This document shows positions 58,801 through 64,000 of a stretch of 64,000 bases of DNA, in pieces; position 1 is the first letter of the stretch, and every line of letters starts with the position of its first letter. Under the pieces are notes generated by a model. It did not search any database and was not told where the DNA came from. It worked only from the letters and a program-made list of their open reading frames with translations. The translations under genes and the position numbers were made by a program. The stretch lies in NCBI GenBank assembly GCA_019059635.1, contig JAGVRJ010000007.1, positions 682,001 to 746,000 on the forward strand, given 5' to 3'. Source of the stretch: Proales similis. Its lineage: Eukaryota; Rotifera; Eurotatoria; Ploima; Proalidae.

Positions 58801-61800
58801 GGCGCACTCGGCAACCTAACATTTGTGCTTGGTAAGTGAAACTGCTGCCCCTTCGGCTCTTCTCAGCGCCAATGAACGCTTTGAAAGCCATCGTCATATT
58901 CATATTTGCCGTGATGGGCAATCAGCTTTTCGGGCAAAAGTACGTTGACAATCGACACTTGTGGGGCGGAGAAGTTCCCCGGTGGAGCTTTGTGGACTTT
59001 TTCCATTCGTTCATGATCGTTTTCCGAGTGCTGTGCGGCGAATGGGTCGAATCTATGTGGGACTGCTTGAACGTCGCTGGCTGGCCTTGCTTGCCCTTTT
59101 TCTTGCTCACAATGATAATCGGCAATCTTGTGGTAAGCTGTTCCTCTTGACCATGAACATCTCCTAAGCATCTGAGCACTAATTTGCCATTCTCAAGATG
59201 CTGAATCTGTTTATCGCTCTCTTGCTCTCATCGTTCGGAACCGACAGGCTGCAAAAGAAAAGAGATGGTAAAGCCCATAATTAGTAAATTGATTCGCTTT
59301 CTATGGCCAAAAATAAAACCTGAGCCTAGACGAAGGAGGACAAAAGGTGCAGTCGAGCTTTGCAAAGCTAAAGCATTTGCTTGTCGGATGCATCGACTCA
59401 TTAAGGAAAAAAGTCAATTTGAACCAGGAATCTTTGGGCATAGCTCGAAGTCAAACCGAAAACGCGCTCATTGAAATGCAGGAGATTGAATCTTTGCCGC
59501 GCGGTCTGAATTCGACCAAGAAGATAAGTGAGCCGATTGAGCCGAGCAAATTGGCAAGTTCGAAAAGAAGCGATGAAAAGAAAGTATGCTGCAGTGCTGC
59601 GCGAGCTGCTTACCAAAAGCTGAGGCAGCTGGCATTTCGATGCGTTGAGAACAGCCGATTCGAGTCGTTCATCATCTTAGTGATCATATTGAGCAGCATC
59701 TTTCTGGTGAGCACTAGCCCATTCATCTAATCATTTGTTGCCCAACTTTCTCTAAATCATCTTCAAGGCTGCCGAAGACAAGGCTATCGACTCAAAGCCA
59801 GAGCTGAGGAAAATTTTAAACATCGGTGACAAAGTGTTCACCTTCATATTCGGCATCGAGCTCCTTCTCAAGCTGTTCGCGTTCGGCATTCGCAAGTATT
59901 TCAGTGATGGATGGTGTTGGCTCGATTTCATCATCGTTCTGGTAAGCATGTTCACTCCCCTCTTGCCTGCTCAATTAAGTTGAAAAAAAATGCCATCAAA
60001 GTTTTCTGTTTCTAATTTGATTGCGTCAATGGTTGGCTTGGCAGACATACCGGCGTTCAAAGCAGTCCGAACCTTGAGGGCTCTACGACCTCTTCGCGCT
60101 TTGTCCCGATTTGACGGAATCAGAGTGAGACAAGACTGTCACTAAGAATGTTTAGAACTGAGGTGGATTGATTTTGCTTTTAGGTTGTGGTAAACGCGCT
60201 TATTGGCGCAATACCGTCAATCATCAACGTGATGATGGTCTGTCTGGTATTTTGGCTCATATTCAGTATCATGGGCGTTCAACTGTTCGCTGGACGCTTT
60301 TACAAGTGCATTTACCCGAACGGTACCAGAGTGCCTTACGAACTGTGCCAAAACATGGAGCAATGTCTTAAACTCAATCTCAAATGGACCAATTCGCGAA
60401 TAAACTTTGACAACGTGCTGAACGCCTATCTTGCTCTTTTGCAGGTGGCCACTTTCAAAGGTTGGATTGAAATCATGGCCGATGCTGCTGACATCCCAGC
60501 CGAGGTAAGAAGAGCTTGCCTCGTTCGGATTATCGCGCTTTGACAAATTCGATTTTATCATTTCGCCCTTCAATCGACCGGCCCGAGATTCAAACTTTTA
60601 CCGTTTAGGTCAATCAGCAGCCCCAAAAAGAGCAGAGCATTCACATGCTGCTCTATTTTGTATTCTTCATCATTTGCGGCTCGTTTTTCACTATGAATCT
60701 CTTCATCGGTGTGATCATAGACAATTTCAATCAGCAAAAGAAAAAGCTCGGTATGGAGGCAGTGTTGCAAGCCTTTTCGCTAGTTTAGGCCTAATCACTT
60801 TGACCTTCAGGAGGCGACTCGCTTGATCTTTTCATGTCCGACGAACAGAAGAAATACTTCAATGCCATGAAAAAGATGGGAAACAAAAAGCCACAAAAGG
60901 CGCTTCCTAGGCCACACGTAAATTGATCGCTCTCTGAGTCATCGCGAACCTGTTTTCTCATCGCTTTCAAGTCTCCTCTATTTCGCCTGTTCTTTGACAT
61001 AACAAGCAGCCAGAAGTTCGACATTTTCATCATGTTCTGCATATTTCTCAACATGGTCACCATGTGCGTTGAGAGCTACGAACAGTCGGACGACACCGAG
61101 TTTGTGCTCATTCAGATAAACAACGTATTCATCGTCATCTTCGGACTTGAATGTGCAATGAAGCTGCTCGCGCTCAACTGGCGTTTCTTCAAAATTCCCT
61201 GGAACGTGTTCGATTTTCTGGTCGTGATATTCTCCATTTTGGGTAAATCCGAGATTTTCTCAATTGATGGAGCCTCTCGAGCTACAAATTTGTCTCTTCT
61301 TTTCCTTGAAGGTCTCTTGTTCGAGAATTTTATGAAGCATGTCCTCACATTTTCACCCACAATCCTACGAGTGGTCAGAGTGATTCGAATCGGACGCATT
61401 CTGCGTCTGGTGAAGGGCGCGCGTGGCATACGAACTCTGCTGTTTGCGTTGGCCATCTCAATGCCGGCCTTGGTCAACATCGGACTTCTCTTGTTCCTGG
61501 TCATATTCATCTATTCTATATTCGGAATGAATTTTTTCATGCATATCAAGCACGACGCGGGCATAAACGAAATATTCAACTTTGAGAACATTTTCCGAAG
61601 CATGATCACACTGTTCCCGGTGTGTACCTCGGCTGGCTGGAGCAACATCCTACGAGCGTTGACGAATGAAGAGGCGCCGTACTGTGACCCGGATATGCCG
61701 ACCGGCTCACACATATCGGTCGGAAACTGTGGCAACAGCCGAATAGCAATACCCTTCCTGGTCACTTATTTGATAATCACTTTCTTGGTGATTACCAACA

Positions 61801-62339
61801 TGTTCATCGCCGTAATCTTGGAGAATTTCAGCCAAGCGCGAGAAGAGGTGCAGCAAGGCCTCACTGACGACGACTACGACATGTATTACGAAATTTGGCA
61901 AAAGTTCGATCCCAAAGGAACCGAGTTCATCAAGTTCGAGCAGCTGTCCGACTTTGTTGCCAGCCTGGAAGAGCCCCTTGCCATCGCCAAGCCCAACGAG
62001 ACGAGACTGTTCTCTTTAAATTTGACCATTTGCGAGGGCAACCTCGTCCACTGTTCGGACATATTGGACGCGTTGACAAAAAACTTCTTGGGAACAAGTG
62101 AGGAGCCCGTGCCCATAGAAGCGTTGATCAAAGAACGGCCCAGGGGCTATAAACCCATCACAACTACATTTCAAATGCGGCGAGAAGATTTCTGCGCTCG
62201 AGTAATAACCAAAGCGATTCGAAATTATGTTCGAATGAAGAAGCAAAAACGGCTGGACGAGAAAATATTGGAAAAGATAAATTTAGAAGAATTTGACGCC
62301 CTCACACCCATCAAAGACACTAACCCGTTTATTGGCTGA
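55865..62339 (+). CDS. NaV: Voltage-gated sodium channel alpha subunit (para/NaV type)
   Basis: Twenty-two exons: 55865-56140, 56205-56323, 56405-56491, 56557-56685, 56767-56861, 56918-57115, 57189-57252, 57306-57450, 57506-58243, 58306-58446, 58503-58673, 58729-58831, 58888-59132, 59198-59267, 59330-59706, 59768-59941, 60002-60124, 60184-60504, 60608-60749, 60811-60917, 60972-61242, 61312-62339. Total 5124 nt, 1707 residues. Four S1-S6 repeats with Arg-rich S4 helices ([61 protein letters not shown]). The selectivity filter is Asp363-Glu807-Lys1177-Ala1473 (DEKA), so the channel should conduct sodium. The III-IV linker motif is LFM (1246-1248). Outer-ring positions are Glu366, Glu810, Glu1181 and Ser1476. 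The C-terminus has the EF-like and IQ-like regions. Two introns are GC-AG (56141-56204, 58244-58305) and one is probably AT-AC (56324-56404). The I-II and II-III linkers are shorter than in fly para. AATAAA lies at about 62404. Confidence 0.95.
56324..56404 (+). other. U12-type AT-AC intron of the sodium channel
   Basis: The donor ATATCCTTT matches the U12 AT-AC consensus, TTCCTTAAC at about 56387-56395 is a perfect U12 branch site, and the intron ends TTAC nine bases later. Removing it joins ...LTHP to WFSSLVMLT and restores alignment with the S1 region of fly and vertebrate channels. No GT-AG alternative does. Confidence 0.85.
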
Positions 62340-62586
62340 TCACAGAGGCATCAGATTTCAATTTTTCTCACTTTTGTTTCATACTAAAAATCCCGAAAAT
62401 CAGAAATAAAGAACCTTGAAAATCGATTTCCTAGCTTTGCTCAAGTCGAGCCTGGAAAAGAGACGTTTAAGCGCACAGACAACTGCTAAATCTGATGAAT
62501 AAATACTTGTGACCAAAATCAATGCACAGACTGTTTGCCAGTTCTTGGTGTTTAAAATTGCATTTTAAAATAAAATAAAAGCGTAA

Positions 62587-64000
62587 ATGTATGTCTTGGT
62601 TGCTGCCGTTGTTTGTCTCTTACAAATCAATCGGCTGACTGCCTTGGACCAATGTGAAAAGATCTACGACGGCGGTGGGCGATTGTATCTCCGATGCGAG
62701 CTGGAAAACCTTTTCTATGCCACTTACTTTACCGGAATCAGGGGCAATATCTTGCCGAGTCAAAATATCGCGTTTATTCAAATTCTACGCTCAAGCTTGA
62801 ATTCCAGACTTGTTCTGGACAACCAACTGAGCCTCGAAGATATTCACATGCCCAAATACGCGCAGATTCAACTCTACGGCTTTGAAGGAATCGACGTTGA
62901 CTATAAGGACAATTGGCTCATCAAAAATGCAGACGACTTGCCGGTGAGCATGTTCTATTATTCGAAATTTCGCTCATTGAAACAAGGAGAGCCGATCGAC
63001 TCTTTGTGTGATCTTGACACACTTGGCCAGAGCGCGAATCACTTTGTCGGAATCCTAATGGTCGAGCAGGGAAGCAAATATTTCGCCAACACTTGCCCTC
63101 ATATGCTTGCAGGCGCACACCTCAACTCGCTCTTTCTCAGACAATCGGTGCGCTCGCTTGTCATTCAAAACAGCCTAACCTTTTCTAAACTAACGCACAG
63201 AAATCAGACAATCAAAGAGGTGCAGTTTCGTGCAATTTGGTTATATATCGATCGAGTTTACATGATCGAGCTAAACGAGCAGCTCCTGAGCAAGCAGCTC
63301 TTTGAGCGAAACGTCACCAAGCTGATTGTTCAAGGTGTTTTACAATCAGCCGAGCCGTATCTCTTTTCTGGCCAATCTTACCCTGGAATGCTGACGCTTG
63401 AGTTTCATTTAGACAACATGCGCCAATTTGTTCAGCAAAATCCGAATCTATTCGCCCACGTGGCCTCCTCAAAGAACGTGGTCTTCATTCAGGGTTCAAA
63501 TGAAAATTTCGAAGAGGGCCGAATTCCGTTCTACTATCTGATGGACGCGAACAAATACAAATATCCGGACGAGGACATTTGCTTATTTGCCAACTACTCG
63601 GTAAACTCGACTCAAATGGGTTTGTTGCGAGTAATCCTCATCAACCATTTCGAGTTGAGTAAAACGTGCACAATCAAATGGCTCATGCAGAACTTGTTGA
63701 TAAACGAATACAATTTTAATCTTTGGGAACGATTTGAATCGTTCTATCAAGTGGCCTCGTCATATCGTTTGACTCGTCAACTTAACGTTACGAATTTAAC
63801 TCGAATCAATCACGAGTGTGAGTTTGAATCCAAATTTTCAATGTGCAACCTGACTCGAGCCAATGAGCTCAGCGCTCCGACCATCTATGACATGAGCGTT
63901 ACAATCGTTGCAGTCAAATATGTGTTTGTAGTTTGGATCCAGCCCGCACTCTCGGTACTCGGCCTTGTTTGCAACATGTTCTCAATTCTTACAATCAGAG
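62587..64000 (+). CDS. GPCR with large N-terminal ectodomain (5' part, runs off the window)
   Basis: Open frame from ATG 62587 to the window edge, 471 codons with no stop or obvious intron. Residues 1-20 are a signal peptide (MYVLVAAVVCLLQINRLTA). About 420 residues of predicted extracellular sequence follow, with sparse Cys, several N-glycosylation sequons, and hydrophobic periodicity that could form leucine-rich or beta-helical repeats (for example VRSLVIQNSLTFSKL). I do not recognise the domain. From about residue 443 a hydrophobic segment (VFVVWIQPALSVLGLVCNMF) looks like TM1 of a rhodopsin-like receptor, with the Asn of TM1, and resembles TM1 of the orphan GPCR at 53984. The receptor core lies beyond the window. 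Confidence 0.75.
   Translation, partial: MYVLVAAVVCLLQINRLTALDQCEKIYDGGGRLYLRCELENLFYATYFTGIRGNILPSQNIAFIQILRSSLNSRLVLDNQLSLEDIHMPKYAQIQLYGFEGIDVDYKDNWLIKNADDLPVSMFYYSKFRSLKQGEPIDSLCDLDTLGQSANHFVGILMVEQGSKYFANTCPHMLAGAHLNSLFLRQSVRSLVIQNSLTFSKLTHRNQTIKEVQFRAIWLYIDRVYMIELNEQLLSKQLFERNVTKLIVQGVLQSAEPYLFSGQSYPGMLTLEFHLDNMRQFVQQNPNLFAHVASSKNVVFIQGSNENFEEGRIPFYYLMDANKYKYPDEDICLFANYSVNSTQMGLLRVILINHFELSKTCTIKWLMQNLLINEYNFNLWERFESFYQVASSYRLTRQLNVTNLTRINHECEFESKFSMCNLTRANELSAPTIYDMSVTIVAVKYVFVVWIQPALSVLGLVCNMFSILTIR

Noticed and set aside
1-64000. CRISPR arrays, transposons, integrated viruses, operon-like bacterial genes
   Set aside because: No direct-repeat/spacer arrays, transposase, integrase or reverse-transcriptase motifs, terminal inverted repeats or bacterial-type genes were seen.

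Overview
The window is nuclear DNA from a small-genome bilaterian animal. The genes have canonical metazoan families, GT-AG introns that are nearly all about 50-80 nt, AATAAA-type poly(A) signals, Arg tRNAs with internal A/B boxes, and many dinucleotide and trinucleotide microsatellites. A complete DEKA voltage-gated sodium channel argues against a nematode, because nematodes lack NaV channels. The species cannot be named from sequence alone. A compact protostome (for example a tardigrade or a miniaturised annelid) is a guess. No transposon, CRISPR array, integrated virus or bacterial gene was recognised.

Layout. 2.5-3.5 kb: the 3' end of a mind bomb-type E3 ligase (+). 5.0-8.2 kb: a single-exon C2H2/AT-hook protein (-). 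9.2-12.0 kb: a C15orf61 homologue (-), back to back with two tandem neuronal-calcium-sensor genes (+). 12.4-16.5 kb: tyrosylprotein sulfotransferase (-), divergent from CDC45 (+). 16.7-21.2 kb: MGRN1/RNF157 (-) and lysyl-tRNA synthetase with a mitochondrial presequence (-). 24.0-27.3 kb: a Krueppel-like factor (+) and the SNARE Sec20/BNIP1 (+). 28.0-31.0 kb: a USP31/43-like deubiquitinase (+). 31.9-35.0 kb: a plexin-domain-containing (TEM7-like) membrane protein with an extra cysteine-rich ectodomain (+). 36.2-38.1 kb: FoxF (-), beside about 4.5 kb of non-coding DNA. 42.6-44.6 kb: a class B GPCR (+). 44.8-46.5 kb: ZNHIT3 (-) and FITM2 (-). 46.7-47.5 kb: three tRNA-Arg(TCT) genes. 47.8-50.5 kb: a C2orf69 homologue (+) and an orphan SPFH/band-7 membrane protein (+). 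50.6-53.2 kb: a DBH-like monooxygenase, MOXD (-). 54.0-54.9 kb: an orphan rhodopsin-like GPCR (+). 55.9-62.3 kb: the voltage-gated sodium channel (+). 62.6 kb to the window edge: the open 5' part of a GPCR with a large ectodomain (+).

The genes are mostly unrelated housekeeping, signalling and neuronal loci rather than one pathway. Several pairs share short divergent or convergent intergenic regions. Exon structures below were assembled by hand from frame continuity, splice phase and family homology. Every multi-exon model reported as complete sums to a multiple of three.

The most interesting points are: (1) a probable U12-type AT-AC intron in the sodium channel, at what I recall as the position of the known vertebrate AT-AC intron, together with two GC-AG introns; (2) a PLXDC gene with three extra modules flanked by phase-1 introns and each split by a phase-2 intron; (3) unusual sodium-channel residues (an LFM inactivation motif and Ser in the domain IV outer ring); (4) a mind bomb tail with only one RING; and (5) a lysyl-tRNA synthetase whose leader suggests dual targeting from one gene.
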